DNA of 64,000 bases from Streptomyces sp. NBC_01214 (GCF_026340975.1 NZ_JAPEOS010000002.1:1609001-1673000), one strand, 5' to 3'; shown: positions 1 through 9,152, counted from the stretch's first letter. Made by a program: numbers and translations. The notes: generated by a model not told the origin, from the sequence alone.

Positions 1-506
1 TGGCCCGGCAGGGATCCCCGCACGCGGAGGGGATCTTGGCGGTCGCGATCGTGACGCTGCGGGTGAGCCAGGGGCGGCTCGCGCAGTCGCTGCCGCGGCT
101 GCGGCAGGTGTACGTGGCCTTCGGTCCGCCGGCCGGGGACCTGCTCGCGGTCGCGCTGGCCGCCGCGGGCGAGGACCGGGAGGCGCGCGAGGTCCTCGAC
201 CGGGCGGGGCCGCTGCGGACGGACTACTTCTTCAAGGTCTTCGCGACCTTCCGGGCGATGACCCTGGTCATGCTCGGGGAGCGGGCGGGCGCCGAGGAGT
301 TGTACGCGGCCCTGCTGCCGTACCGCGACGCCCCGCCGCCTTCCTCCGGGTTCACCGTGGCGGTCCGCCCGGTCGCCCGCACCCTGGGCGAACTGGCCGT
401 GCTGCTGGGCCGCGAGGACGAGGCCGCGGGCCACTTCGTGCGCGCGGCGGCCATCGCCGAGCAGTGGCACAGCCCGTGGGGGGCCGCCCGACCTCCGGCC
501 GCCTGA
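1..506 (+). CDS. C-terminal part of a large TPR-type regulator (partial)
   Basis: The reading frame is already open at base 3, so the gene begins upstream of the window and only its last 167 or so codons are seen. The visible protein is an alpha-helical, Ala/Leu/Arg-rich repeat region; its end (tract around LGELAVLLGREDEAAGHF, then AEQWHSP) resembles the C-terminal tetratricopeptide arm of SARP/BTAD or LuxR-type ATPase regulators of Streptomyces. No DNA-binding or nucleotide-binding domain is visible here, so the class is an inference from the tail alone. The stop codon lies in the first copy of a 17-bp tandem repeat. The gene converges with the citrate synthase at 592. Confidence 0.6.
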   Translation, partial: ARQGSPHAEGILAVAIVTLRVSQGRLAQSLPRLRQVYVAFGPPAGDLLAVALAAAGEDREAREVLDRAGPLRTDYFFKVFATFRAMTLVMLGERAGAEELYAALLPYRDAPPPSSGFTVAVRPVARTLGELAVLLGREDEAAGHFVRAAAIAEQWHSPWGAARPPAA

Positions 507-548
507 CGCCCGGGGCCGCCTGACGCCCGGGGCCGCCTGACGTCCGGG
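498..548. repeat. 17-bp tandem repeat across a stop codon, three copies
   Basis: Three consecutive copies of GCCGCCTGACGCCCGGG occupy 498-514, 515-531 and 532-548, the last with one change (C to T). The first copy contains the TGA stop of the upstream gene, so each unit carries a stop in a shifted frame. It looks like recent slippage in the gap between two convergent genes. Confidence 0.85.
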
Positions 549-591
549 GCAAGGAGGCCGGGCGGACGGGAGCCCGGACGGGCCGGATCCG

Positions 592-1827
592 TCACGGCAT
601 CGGCTGGGGCGGGCGGGGCCCGTGGTACTGCCCGCTCGGCCGCATCCGCAGCGGCCGCTCCTGGTACTCCTCCAGGGCGTGCGCCATCCACCCCGCCGTG
701 CGGGCGATCGCGAAGACCGTCTCCCCGGCCTCCGCCGGCATCCCGCACGACACCGTCAGCACGGCCAGCGCCAGGTCCACGTTGGCGTGCAGCCCGCCCT
801 GCCGGGCCATCACCGCGGCCACCTCGCGCGCCGCACCCAGCGCCGGACCGGCCTGCTCCAGTCCTTCCAGCGAGGCGAAGAGCACCCGCGCGCGAGGATC
901 TTCGCCCTGGTACAGCCGGTGGCCGAGCCCGGGGACCCGGCGTCCCGCCCGCAGGTACTCCGCCACCACCGGCGCGGCCCCGCCCTGTTCCAGCACCTCC
1001 ACCAGCATCCGGTGCGCGAGCCGTCCGGCCGCGCCGTGCAGCGGGCCCTCCAGGACGCCGAGCCCGGCGGACACCGCCGCGTACGGATGGGCCCGCGCGG
1101 AGGCGGCCACCCGTACGGCCAGGGTCGAGGCGGCGAGGTCGTGGTCGACCAGCAGGGCCAGCGCGAGGTCCAGTACGGCCAGTGCGTCCGGGTCCGGCTC
1201 CCGCAGCGTCAGCCGCGACCACAACTGACGGGCGATCCGGCCGTCCCCGGCCCATCGGGCCGGGCCCACCGCCGGCAGCGCGCCGACCAGCGTGGGGATC
1301 AGGGCGCGCGCGGAGCCGAGCACCGACTCCTCGGACAGGTCGAAGCGCAGCGGATCCGCGACCGCGGCGGCGGCGACCGCCACCCGCAACCGGTCGATGG
1401 GGCCGCCGTGTTCCGGCAGCGCGGCCACCGCCCGCCGGGCCGCCTCCAGGGTCTGCGGGGGCGCGGTGAACCGGGCCCCGGGCGTGAGGGTGCCCGTCCA
1501 GAGCCACTCGGCGACCTCCTCGTAGCGGTACCGGGAGGCCAGCTCCACCGCGTCCACGCCGCGGAAGTAGTACCGGTCGGGCTCGATGAGGGTGAGCGCC
1601 GTACGGACGGAGAGTTCCCCGGTGGGGGCCGCCGCCTCGCGCCGGCTCCGCCGGGCCAGCGCCTCCACCTCGGCGGCGTCGAAGCTGCTGCCCCGCCCGG
1701 CGGGATCGCGGCGGCTGGTGAGCTGGCCCCGGCTGACGTACGCGTACACCGTCGCCGGTTTCACCCCGAGTGCGCGGGCGGCCTCCTGCGTGCTGAGCCT
1801 GCGCCCGCTGTCCGTCTGGTCGCTCAT
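592..1827 (-). CDS. Citrate synthase paralogue with N-terminal helix-turn-helix
   Basis: A 411-residue protein with two parts. Residues about 10-35 (LSTQEAARALGVKPATVYAY) form a MerR/excisionase-type helix-turn-helix; the rest is a citrate synthase fold. The catalytic histidine segments LEGPLHGAAG and GLGHRLYQGEDPRA and an Asp in LHANVDLAL match the usual His-His-Asp set, so condensation of acetyl-CoA or propionyl-CoA with oxaloacetate is possible. The ATG at 1827 is preferred over an upstream frame extension because TAGGGT lies seven bases before it, as expected for a leaderless mRNA. It is divergent from a second citrate synthase; the fused DNA-binding domain and the palindrome between them suggest it may regulate the pair (inference). 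Confidence 0.85.
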   Translation of the reverse strand: MSDQTDSGRRLSTQEAARALGVKPATVYAYVSRGQLTSRRDPAGRGSSFDAAEVEALARRSRREAAAPTGELSVRTALTLIEPDRYYFRGVDAVELASRYRYEEVAEWLWTGTLTPGARFTAPPQTLEAARRAVAALPEHGGPIDRLRVAVAAAAVADPLRFDLSEESVLGSARALIPTLVGALPAVGPARWAGDGRIARQLWSRLTLREPDPDALAVLDLALALLVDHDLAASTLAVRVAASARAHPYAAVSAGLGVLEGPLHGAAGRLAHRMLVEVLEQGGAAPVVAEYLRAGRRVPGLGHRLYQGEDPRARVLFASLEGLEQAGPALGAAREVAAVMARQGGLHANVDLALAVLTVSCGMPAEAGETVFAIARTAGWMAHALEEYQERPLRMRPSGQYHGPRPPQPMP

Positions 1828-1834
1828 GACGCAC

Positions 1835-1909
1835 ACCCTACAGATGGATCGTGATATTGATTCAATCAATATTGACAGCGATTGAATCCATCATGGATGG
1901 TCGATCCAT
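1835..1909. promoter_or_regulatory. Divergent promoter and palindromic operator between the citrate synthases
   Basis: A perfect palindrome ATATTGATTCAATCAATAT spans 1854-1872. A second inverted pair, GATTCAATC (1859-1867) and GATTGAATC (1880-1888), overlaps it, and ATGGAT/ATCCAT arms flank the second gene's start (1893-1909). On the minus strand a -10 (TAGGGT, 1840-1835) places the palindrome over its -35. On the plus strand a perfect TTGACA (1872-1877) abuts the palindrome, with GATGGT 18 bases on. A protein bound here would block both promoters. The tract is strikingly AT-rich for this genome. Confidence 0.7.
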
Positions 1910-3059
1910 GGACACCACCTTGGAAGTACCCCGCGGCCTCGCGGGAGTCGTGGTCACCGAAACCGGGCTGGGCGACGTCCGGGGCCGGGAGGGCTTTTAC
2001 CACTACCGCCAGTACTCGGCCGTCGAACTCGCCGCCACCCGCAGCTTCGAGGATGTGTGGCACCTGATGTTCCGCGGCACGCTCCCGGCGGACGCCGCCG
2101 CGCGCGCCGCCTTCGCGGCCGAGATCGCACCCCTGCGCCGACTTCCCGAAGAGGTACGGGACGCCCTGCCGGCCCTGGCCCGGGCCACCCGGCTCTCCGG
2201 CCCCCTGGCCGGGCTGCGCACCGCGCTCTCGCTGCTGGGCGCCTGTGCCGGCTACCGCCCGGTCTACGACCTCGACCCCGGCCGCCGGGCCGCCGACGCA
2301 CTGGCCGCCTGCGCCGCCGTGCCGACCCTGCTGACCGCCCTGCACCGGCTGGGGCAGGGCCTGGAGCCGGTGGAGCCGCGCGAGGACCTCCCGTACGCCG
2401 CCAACTACCTCTACATGCTGACCGGCCGGGAACCCGACCCGGTCCGGGCCCGCGCGGTCGAGCGGTACCTGATATCCACCGTCGACCACGGCTTCAACGC
2501 CTCGACGTTCACCGCCCGGGTGATCGCCTCCACCGGCGCCGACGTCGCCGCCTGCCTGACCGGGGCCATCGGCGCGCTCTCCGGCCCCCTGCACGGCGGC
2601 GCACCCAGCCGGGCCCTGGACACCCTCGACGCCATCGGGACCGTGGACCGGATCGGGCCGTGGATCCGCGAGCGGGTCCTGGCGGGCGACCGGATCATGG
2701 GCTTCGGCCACCCCGTCTACCGCACCGAGGACCCGCGGTCCCGCATGCTGCGCGAGATCGCCCTCCAGTTCGGCGGTCCCCTCGTGGACTTCGCCGTCGA
2801 GGTCGAGCGCCAGGTCGAGGAGATCCTCGCCGAACTGAAGCCCGGCCGGGAACTGCACACCAACGTGGAGTTCTACGCGGGCGTGGTCATGGAGCTCTGC
2901 GGGCTCCCGCGCGAGATGTTCACGCCGACCTTCTGTGCGGCCCGCGTGGTCGGCTGGAGCGCGAACATCCTCGAACAGGCCACCGATTCGAAGATCATCC
3001 GACCGGCCGCCCGGTACACCGGCCCCACCCCGCCCCACCCGGTGCCGCCCCTGCACTGA
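1908..3059 (+). CDS. Citrate synthase / 2-methylcitrate synthase family protein
   Basis: A 383-residue single-domain citrate synthase homologue. Conserved segments are LSGPLHGGAPSRAL and GFGHPVYRTEDPRSR, carrying the two catalytic histidines, and LHTNVEFYAG, where a Glu stands at the position usually held by the catalytic Asp. That change is seen directly and may alter activity or substrate choice, so citrate and methylcitrate formation cannot be told apart. The ATG at 1908 is chosen because TTGACA at 1872 and a weak -10 at 1896-1901 predict transcription starting at about that codon; ATG 1893 is an alternative. It is divergent from the HTH-fused paralogue, and the CobW GTPase follows after 23 bases. 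Confidence 0.82.
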   Translation: MDTTLEVPRGLAGVVVTETGLGDVRGREGFYHYRQYSAVELAATRSFEDVWHLMFRGTLPADAAARAAFAAEIAPLRRLPEEVRDALPALARATRLSGPLAGLRTALSLLGACAGYRPVYDLDPGRRAADALAACAAVPTLLTALHRLGQGLEPVEPREDLPYAANYLYMLTGREPDPVRARAVERYLISTVDHGFNASTFTARVIASTGADVAACLTGAIGALSGPLHGGAPSRALDTLDAIGTVDRIGPWIRERVLAGDRIMGFGHPVYRTEDPRSRMLREIALQFGGPLVDFAVEVERQVEEILAELKPGRELHTNVEFYAGVVMELCGLPREMFTPTFCAARVVGWSANILEQATDSKIIRPAARYTGPTPPHPVPPLH

Positions 3060-3082
3060 CGGGCCTGGCTACGATCGACCGG

Positions 3083-4195
3083 GTGAACAGCAGGCAACCC
3101 ATCCCCGTCGTCGTCCTCGCCGGTTTCCTCGGATCCGGCAAGACCACCGTGCTGAACCACCTCCTCGCCGGTCGCGGGGGCACCCGCATCGGGGTCGTCG
3201 TCAACGACTTCGGATCGATCGAGATCGACGCGATGTCGGTGGCCGGACAGGTCGGGGACTCCATGGTCTCCCTCGGCGGCGGCTGCCTGTGCTGCGCCGT
3301 CGACGGCAGCGAACTCGACGCGTACCTGGAGAAGCTCTCCGCCCCCGTCCACCGGATCGACGTGATCGTCATCGAGGCGAGCGGACTGGCCGAGCCCCAG
3401 GAGATGATCCGGATGCTCATGGCCAGCGAGAACCCCGCCATCCGCTACGGCGGGATGGTGGAGGTCGTGGACGCCGCCGAATTCGACGCCACCCGGGCCA
3501 GGCACCCGGAGACCGACCGCCACCTCGCCGTCGCGGACCTGGTGGTGCTCAACAAGATCGACCGGGTGGACGCGGCCGAGCGGGCCCGGATCGAGCAGCA
3601 GCTCGCCGTGGTCTGCGCCCCGGGCACCCCGGTCCTGGCCACCGATCACGGGCGGATCGATCCCGAACTGCTCTTCGACCGCAGGCCCTGGACCGAGACT
3701 CGGGGACAGCTCTCCTTCGAGGACCTGCTCGCGGAGGCCGACGACCACGAGCACGAGCACGGCCACGAGCACGCCCACGGCCGCTGTGACCATGCGCACG
3801 CCGCGTACGAGAGCACGGAGTTCACCTCCGAGCAGGCGCTGTCCCCCCGCCGGTTCATCGACTTCCTCGACCGGCGTCCGGCCGGGCTCTACCGGATCAA
3901 GGGCTTCGTCTACTTCGGCGTACCCGGGCACGAGGAGCGCTACGAGGTCCATGCGGTCGGCCGCTTCCTCCGCTTCGCCCCGAGGCCCTGGGGGCGGGGC
4001 GAAGCGCGTGTGAGCCAGCTCGTCCTGATCGGCTCCGGCACCGACGGGCCGGGTCTGCTGCGCGAACTGGAGGCCTGCCGCGAAGCGGCCCCGCACGAGG
4101 CGCGCCCCGAGAGCATGTGGGGCGTACTGCGCTACGTCGCGCGGCCCGCGGAGCCCGGGAGCGGGGTTCCCGCAACCGGCTCGGACGAGACCTGA
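3083..4195 (+). CDS. CobW/COG0523-family metal-chaperone GTPase
   Basis: A 370-residue G3E GTPase. The Walker A loop GFLGSGKTT is near residue 14, the family metal site GGGCLCC near 70, and the NKID guanine-specificity motif near 157. A His/Glu/Asp-rich stretch near residues 216-235 (DDHEHEHGHEHAHGRCDHAH) precedes the C-terminal CobW domain. Relatives insert or deliver zinc or other divalent metals to client proteins, often under zinc limitation, and the His-rich tract supports metal storage or transfer. Which metal or client cannot be read from the sequence. TACGAT at 3070-3075 sits seven bases before the GTG start and there is no ribosome binding site, predicting a leaderless transcript. 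It follows the citrate synthase by 23 bases but probably has its own promoter. Confidence 0.88.
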   Translation: MNSRQPIPVVVLAGFLGSGKTTVLNHLLAGRGGTRIGVVVNDFGSIEIDAMSVAGQVGDSMVSLGGGCLCCAVDGSELDAYLEKLSAPVHRIDVIVIEASGLAEPQEMIRMLMASENPAIRYGGMVEVVDAAEFDATRARHPETDRHLAVADLVVLNKIDRVDAAERARIEQQLAVVCAPGTPVLATDHGRIDPELLFDRRPWTETRGQLSFEDLLAEADDHEHEHGHEHAHGRCDHAHAAYESTEFTSEQALSPRRFIDFLDRRPAGLYRIKGFVYFGVPGHEERYEVHAVGRFLRFAPRPWGRGEARVSQLVLIGSGTDGPGLLRELEACREAAPHEARPESMWGVLRYVARPAEPGSGVPATGSDET

Positions 4196-4267
4196 GGGCG
4201 TCCGCACCCTTACGCCGGGCCGGTACCGCCATCACGTCGGCGTCCGGCCCGACCGACGAGGGACGGT

Positions 4268-6337
4268 CTAGGCGACCTCGACCCCGAATTCGCCCAGCAG
4301 GTCCTCCAGGCCGCCCCGGTAGCCCTTGCCGCCGATCACGAAGTCCCAGTCGCCGTTGGAGCGGTGCCGGAACGAGCCGAGGACCAGGGCCGTCTCGCCG
4401 GCGCGTCCGTCGGAGACGTCCAGCCGGCCCAGCTCCTCGCCGCCCGCGGACAGCAGCCGGATGTGGGCGTCGGTGAAGCCGGCGAGGTCGGCGTGGGGAT
4501 CGACCTCCGGGTCGATCGCGGCCACGAGGACCAGCCGGTCGGCCTGCGACGGCAGCGCGTCGAAGGAGACCTCCAGCGCCGCCTTGTCGGGCGCCGCGTG
4601 CGCGCGAGCCCGTACCGAACCGTCCGGGGTCCGCGGGTTGTTGAAGAAGACGAAGTGCTCCTCGCTCAGCACCCGGTTGCCCGTGCAGACGAGCGCGCAC
4701 ACGTCGAGGGCGACCGAACCCGACCAGGACATGCCGAGCACGTTGTGTTCGGCCGGGGGAGCCGTTTCGGCCGTCCGCCGGTCGGGTGTCGTGGCGCCGC
4801 TGCCGAGCCGGCCGCGCAGGCCGTACTGGTGGAGCAGCTCGACCAGGTCCGCCCCGGGAACCAACTCCAGCGGCTTGCCGTTGGCAAAGGTGTACGACCC
4901 GGGGCCGAAGGACGCGGTGGTGACCAGCACCCCCTTGTTCGCCCCCTTGTCCTGGACCGTGCCGTACAGATCACGCACGGCCGTCGGCGGCACCGTGTTG
5001 CGGTAGCGCTTGACCTGCACGACGATCCGACCGCCCCGGATCGGCGCCGGGTCCACCGCCTCCACATCGACCCCGCCGTCGCCAGACCGTTGCGTGGTCA
5101 CCGCCTCCATGCCCATCGCCCGGAACAGCTCGGCGACCAGGTTCTCGAAGGCGATCGGGTCCATCGCGAAGAGGTCCGGCTCGTCCCCGTCCGCATCGCC
5201 CGCGTGCCCGCCGTGGCTGACGACACCCCCGCCGACCTCGTCGGGCCGGCGCCCGGGGCGTACCGCCGTCAGCTGGTCGGGCCGCGCCGACAGCAGCCCG
5301 CCCAGCCCCGAGACCAGACACTCCACCGCACTGACCTGCTCCAGCCGCAGTCCGGCGAAGGCGCTGCGCGCCGCCGGTACCGTGGCGAGCACGAACCGCG
5401 CCTCCTGGCCCGTCACCGGATCGTGGCAATCCACGAAGCCGTTGACCACGACCGAGTCCAGTACGCCGAATTCGTCCGCCGCGTACAGCTCGCGCACCAC
5501 CAGCAGCACGCACTGGGCCAGCAGGTCCCGGTACAGCGCCCGTCGTTCCGTCACCGGGCGGGGCTTGACCTTGTCCTGGTCCGTGCTCGGCAGGTACTGC
5601 ACCGCCCGGGCCTCCGGTACCACCGCGTACCCGGGCAGTTCCCAGTCCAACACCAGCTGGCGCGCGGCCGGATCGTACGCGGCCGCCACCTGCCTCGGCA
5701 GCCCCTCGGGCCAGGCGGTCGAGGCGTACAGGGCCGCCGAGAAGTACTCCACCGCCGCTTCGGCATCACCCGCGCGCAGTGCGTCCGCCAGCTCCGTGAG
5801 CCCGCCGTTGTGCGCCCGCACCCCGGCGATCTGCTCCGCCGCCCACCGGTCGTACTGCTGCCGGTACGCGGCCAGTTGCTGCTGGCGCTGCGCCTCCGCG
5901 GCGTTCGCGGCATGCCAGGCCTGGGTGTAGCGGGCGTGTGCCTCCCGCTCCGCCTGCGCCCGGTGGTTCGAGCCGAGCGTCCAGCCGCTGCTCTGCCGCT
6001 GGAAGTCCTCGATGCGGGGCATCGGCACCGGGTGCGCCAGGGCCCCGGGGTCGAAGGGCTGCAGCCGGTCGGGCCGGGCCAGGGCGGACATCCGGAACCC
6101 CGGTGTCCGGCAGCCCGCGACCAACAGGCCCTTGAGGGCTTCGACCTCGGCGTCGAGCTGCGCGGTACGCCGTAGGGCCTCGGCCTCGCGGTACTGCCGG
6201 TGGCTCCGGTTCGCGTCCCGTTCGTGGGCCCGCTGCCGGCGCTCGGCCTCCCGCTGCTGGACCAGCTGCGTCTGTTGCTGCCGGCGCTGGGCCTCCGCCC
6301 AGTTCCCGATCAGTCCGCTGCCCGCTCGACGGCTCAT
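4268..6337 (-). CDS. Mrr-like restriction endonuclease fused to a TerD domain
   Basis: A 689-residue, apparently cytoplasmic protein. Residues about 10-75 and 130-180 are Gln/Arg/Glu-rich and probably coiled coil. Residues about 390-500 form an Mrr-type nuclease domain, with the active-site sequence SGDGGVDVEA near 421 and QVKRY near 440 (the D...QxK pattern of PD-(D/E)XK enzymes). The last 150 residues resemble TerD/TerZ, the calcium-binding family of tellurite and stress resistance (NRVLSEEHFVFFNN, followed by acidic DPEVDPHADL). No partner methylase or ter genes are adjacent, so it is not an obvious restriction-modification set. It could act in phage defence or DNA damage response; that is inference. 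Convergent with the CobW gene. Confidence 0.8.
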   Translation of the reverse strand: MSRRAGSGLIGNWAEAQRRQQQTQLVQQREAERRQRAHERDANRSHRQYREAEALRRTAQLDAEVEALKGLLVAGCRTPGFRMSALARPDRLQPFDPGALAHPVPMPRIEDFQRQSSGWTLGSNHRAQAEREAHARYTQAWHAANAAEAQRQQQLAAYRQQYDRWAAEQIAGVRAHNGGLTELADALRAGDAEAAVEYFSAALYASTAWPEGLPRQVAAAYDPAARQLVLDWELPGYAVVPEARAVQYLPSTDQDKVKPRPVTERRALYRDLLAQCVLLVVRELYAADEFGVLDSVVVNGFVDCHDPVTGQEARFVLATVPAARSAFAGLRLEQVSAVECLVSGLGGLLSARPDQLTAVRPGRRPDEVGGGVVSHGGHAGDADGDEPDLFAMDPIAFENLVAELFRAMGMEAVTTQRSGDGGVDVEAVDPAPIRGGRIVVQVKRYRNTVPPTAVRDLYGTVQDKGANKGVLVTTASFGPGSYTFANGKPLELVPGADLVELLHQYGLRGRLGSGATTPDRRTAETAPPAEHNVLGMSWSGSVALDVCALVCTGNRVLSEEHFVFFNNPRTPDGSVRARAHAAPDKAALEVSFDALPSQADRLVLVAAIDPEVDPHADLAGFTDAHIRLLSAGGEELGRLDVSDGRAGETALVLGSFRHRSNGDWDFVIGGKGYRGGLEDLLGEFGVEVA

Positions 6338-6386
6338 CAGCTGCGTTCTCCCCCCACCACGTCCTGGGGGAAAACACTAGTCGGCA

Positions 6387-6422
6387 TTCGGGTGGTACGT
6401 CCCCCCGGTCGCACCACCCGAA
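6387..6422 (-). terminator. Candidate terminator hairpin after the topoisomerase gene
   Basis: TTCGGGTGGT (6387-6396) pairs perfectly with ACCACCCGAA (6413-6422) around a 16-base loop, just past the stop of the minus-strand gyrase-like gene. There is no T tract, as is common in Streptomyces. The long loop lowers confidence. Confidence 0.5.
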
Positions 6423-6436
6423 CGCCCTCCCGCGAC

Positions 6437-8893
6437 CTACAGCGCGGCTCCCGCCAGCGCCGCGACCACCGCCGGCAGCGCCGCCCCGGAGCCGTCCCGG
6501 CGCGGGTCCACGGTCGGCAGCTCGGCCGGAGTGCCGTTCGCCGCCGCGGCGCGGACGGGGGAACCGCCCGCCCAGGCCAGGACCAGTACGTCCTCGCCCT
6601 TCAGGAACCGCTGGCAGCGCACGCCGCCCGTGGCCCGGCCCTTGCGCGGGTACTGGTCGAAGGGGGTCAGCTTCCCGGACAGCACCGAGCCGTCCAGGGT
6701 CCCTTGCGAGCCCGCCACCGTGAAGACGAGGGCGTCCCGCGCCGGGTCGACGGCGGAGAAGTGGATCACCTTGGCGCCGTCGGCGAGCTTGATGCCCGCC
6801 ATGCCGCCTGCCGGGCGGCCCTGCGGGCGGACCTGGCCCGCCGGGTAGCGCAGCAGCTGGGCGTCGTCGGTGATGAAGACCAGGTCCTCCTCGCCCGTGC
6901 GCAGCTCGACGGCGCCGACGATCCGGTCGCCCTCCTTGAGGGTGATGACCTCCAGCTCGTCCTTGTTCGCCGGGTAGTCCGGCACGACGCGCTTGACCAC
7001 GCCCTGCTCGGTGCCCAGCGCGAGGCCCTGCGAGGACTCGTCCAGCGAGGTCAGGCAGATCACCTTCTCGTCCGCCTCCAGCCCCGAGAGGAACTCCGAG
7101 ACCGGAGCGCCGCCCGCCAGGTTCGGCGCGGCGTGCGTGTCCGGCAGCTGCGGCAGGTCGATCACCGACAGCCGCAGCAGCCGCCCGTACGAGGTGACCG
7201 CGCCGACATCGGCCCGGGCGGTCGCGGCGACCTGCGAGACGATCAGGTCGTGCTTGGCGCGGGCGCCGCCCTCCTCCTCCGGCAGCGCCTCGCCGTTCGC
7301 CGTACGCGCCAGCAGGCCCGTCGAGGACAGCAGCACCCGGCACGGGTCGTCCGCCACCTCGAGCGGAACGGCCGCCACTGCGGTGCCCGCGGACTCCAGC
7401 AGCACCGTACGGCGCTCGGTGCCGAACTTCTTGGCGACCGCCGCCAGTTCCGCGGAGACCAGCTTGCGCAGCTCGCTGTCCGACTCCAGGATCCCGGTCA
7501 GCTCGTCGATCTCGCCCGTCAGCCGGTCGCGCTCGGACTCCAGCTCGATCCGGTCGAACCGGGTGAGTCGGCGCAGCGGGGTGTCCAGGATGTACTGGGT
7601 CTGGATCTCGCTCAGCGAGAACCGCTCCATCAGCCGGGACTTGGCCTGTGCGGAGTTGTCGCTGTCCCGGATGAGCCGGATGACCTCGTCGATGTCGAGG
7701 AGCGCCACCAGCAGGCCCTCGACCAGGTGCAGCCGGTCGCGGCGCTTGGTGCGGCGGAACTCGCTGCGCCGCCGGACGACCTCGAAGCGGTGGTCGAGGT
7801 AGACCTCCAGCAGCTCCTTGAGGCCCAGCGTCAGGGGCTGCCCGTCCACCAGCGCCACGTTGTTGATGCCGAAGGACTCCTCCATCGGCGTCAGCTTGTA
7901 GAGCTGCTCCAGCACGGCCTCCGGGTGGAAGCCGTTCTTGATCTCGATGACCAGGCGCAGGCCGTGCGAGCGGTCGGTGAGGTCCTTGACGTCGGCGATG
8001 CCCTGGAGCTTCTTCGAGCCGACCAGGTCCTTGATCTTCGCGATGACCTTTTCGGGGCCGACCGTGAAGGGCAGTTCGGTGACGACCAGGCCCTTGCGGC
8101 GCGCCGTCACGTCCTCCACCGCCACCGTCGCGCGGATCTTGAAGGTGCCGCGGCCGTTCTCGTAGGCGTCCTTGATGCCCGAGAGCCCGACGATCCGGCC
8201 GCCCGTGGGCAGGTCGGGACCCGGTACGAAGCGCATCAGCGCCTCCAGGTCCGCCTGGGGGTACCGGATCAGGTGGCGGGCGGCCGCGATGACCTCGCCG
8301 AGGTTGTGCGGGGGCATGTTGGTGGCCATACCGACCGCGATCCCGGACGCGCCGTTGACCAGCAGGTTCGGGTAGGCGGCGGGCAGGGCGACCGGCTCCC
8401 GCTCCTGGCCGTCGTAGTTGGCGGTGAAGTCGACGGTGTCCTCGTCGATCGACTCCGTCATCAGCGAGGTGGCGTCGGCCATCTTGCACTCGGTGTAACG
8501 CATCGCGGCCGGCGGGTCGTCGTTGCCGAGCGAGCCGAAGTTGCCGTGGCCGTCGACCAGCGGCAGCCGCATGGAGAACGGCTGGGCCATGCGCACGAGG
8601 GCGTCGTAGATCGACGCGTCACCGTGCGGGTGGAGCTTGCCCATGACCTCGCCGACGACACGGGCGCACTTCACGTAGCCGCGGTCGGGGCGCAGGCCCA
8701 TCTCGTTCATCTGGTAGACGATGCGCCGGTGCACCGGCTTCATGCCGTCCCGGGCGTCGGGCAGGGCACGGGAGTAGATCACCGAGTACGCGTACTCGAG
8801 GAAGGAGCCCTGCATTTCGTCGACGACGTCGATGTCGAGGATCCTCTCCTCGAAATCCTCCGGCGGCGGGGTCTTCGTGCTGCGGCGGGCCAT
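6437..8893 (-). CDS. parC: DNA topoisomerase IV subunit A / gyrase A-like protein
   Basis: An 818-residue type IIA topoisomerase A subunit, which breaks and rejoins DNA together with an ATPase B subunit (not in this window) to unlink or relax chromosomes. The N-terminal breakage-reunion domain shows the conserved YSVIYSRALPDARDGMKPVH start and the AMRYTE segment holding the catalytic Tyr (near residue 128). A coiled-coil gate and a C-terminal DNA-wrapping beta-propeller follow. The start at 8893 has a clear AAGGAG seven or so bases upstream; the open frame continues upstream but without homology. Genome context and gene order suggest the ParC-like paralogue rather than the main GyrA; this is family knowledge, not proven here. 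Confidence 0.88.
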   Translation of the reverse strand: MARRSTKTPPPEDFEERILDIDVVDEMQGSFLEYAYSVIYSRALPDARDGMKPVHRRIVYQMNEMGLRPDRGYVKCARVVGEVMGKLHPHGDASIYDALVRMAQPFSMRLPLVDGHGNFGSLGNDDPPAAMRYTECKMADATSLMTESIDEDTVDFTANYDGQEREPVALPAAYPNLLVNGASGIAVGMATNMPPHNLGEVIAAARHLIRYPQADLEALMRFVPGPDLPTGGRIVGLSGIKDAYENGRGTFKIRATVAVEDVTARRKGLVVTELPFTVGPEKVIAKIKDLVGSKKLQGIADVKDLTDRSHGLRLVIEIKNGFHPEAVLEQLYKLTPMEESFGINNVALVDGQPLTLGLKELLEVYLDHRFEVVRRRSEFRRTKRRDRLHLVEGLLVALLDIDEVIRLIRDSDNSAQAKSRLMERFSLSEIQTQYILDTPLRRLTRFDRIELESERDRLTGEIDELTGILESDSELRKLVSAELAAVAKKFGTERRTVLLESAGTAVAAVPLEVADDPCRVLLSSTGLLARTANGEALPEEEGGARAKHDLIVSQVAATARADVGAVTSYGRLLRLSVIDLPQLPDTHAAPNLAGGAPVSEFLSGLEADEKVICLTSLDESSQGLALGTEQGVVKRVVPDYPANKDELEVITLKEGDRIVGAVELRTGEEDLVFITDDAQLLRYPAGQVRPQGRPAGGMAGIKLADGAKVIHFSAVDPARDALVFTVAGSQGTLDGSVLSGKLTPFDQYPRKGRATGGVRCQRFLKGEDVLVLAWAGGSPVRAAAANGTPAELPTVDPRRDGSGAALPAVVAALAGAAL

Positions 8894-9152
8894 CGCTGCG
8901 CGGCTCCTTAACCAAAATGGGGTGTGCTGGGTGTCGGGCGGGGTGTCTGGCTGGGTCTGGCGGTCTTGTGGTGTCCGGCGAGGGTACGACGCGGACCATT
9001 GTGGCCCGACGCACCGACAACGCCGACTCCGACCCCGGGGGTCCCCCGGACGGAGTGCGGGGGAGTGACCCGGGAACTTATCCGGCGGTCGGCGCGCTTG
9101 CATACAGTGGCAGGTCGATAAGAAATCTCTGCATCGCGATCGAAGGGACCAC

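Noticed and set aside
224..1834. Long minus-strand frame of 536 codons over the citrate synthase
   Set aside because: It is Gly/Arg/Pro-rich, lacks domains and lies on the same DNA as the HTH-citrate synthase in another frame; a GC-rich shadow.
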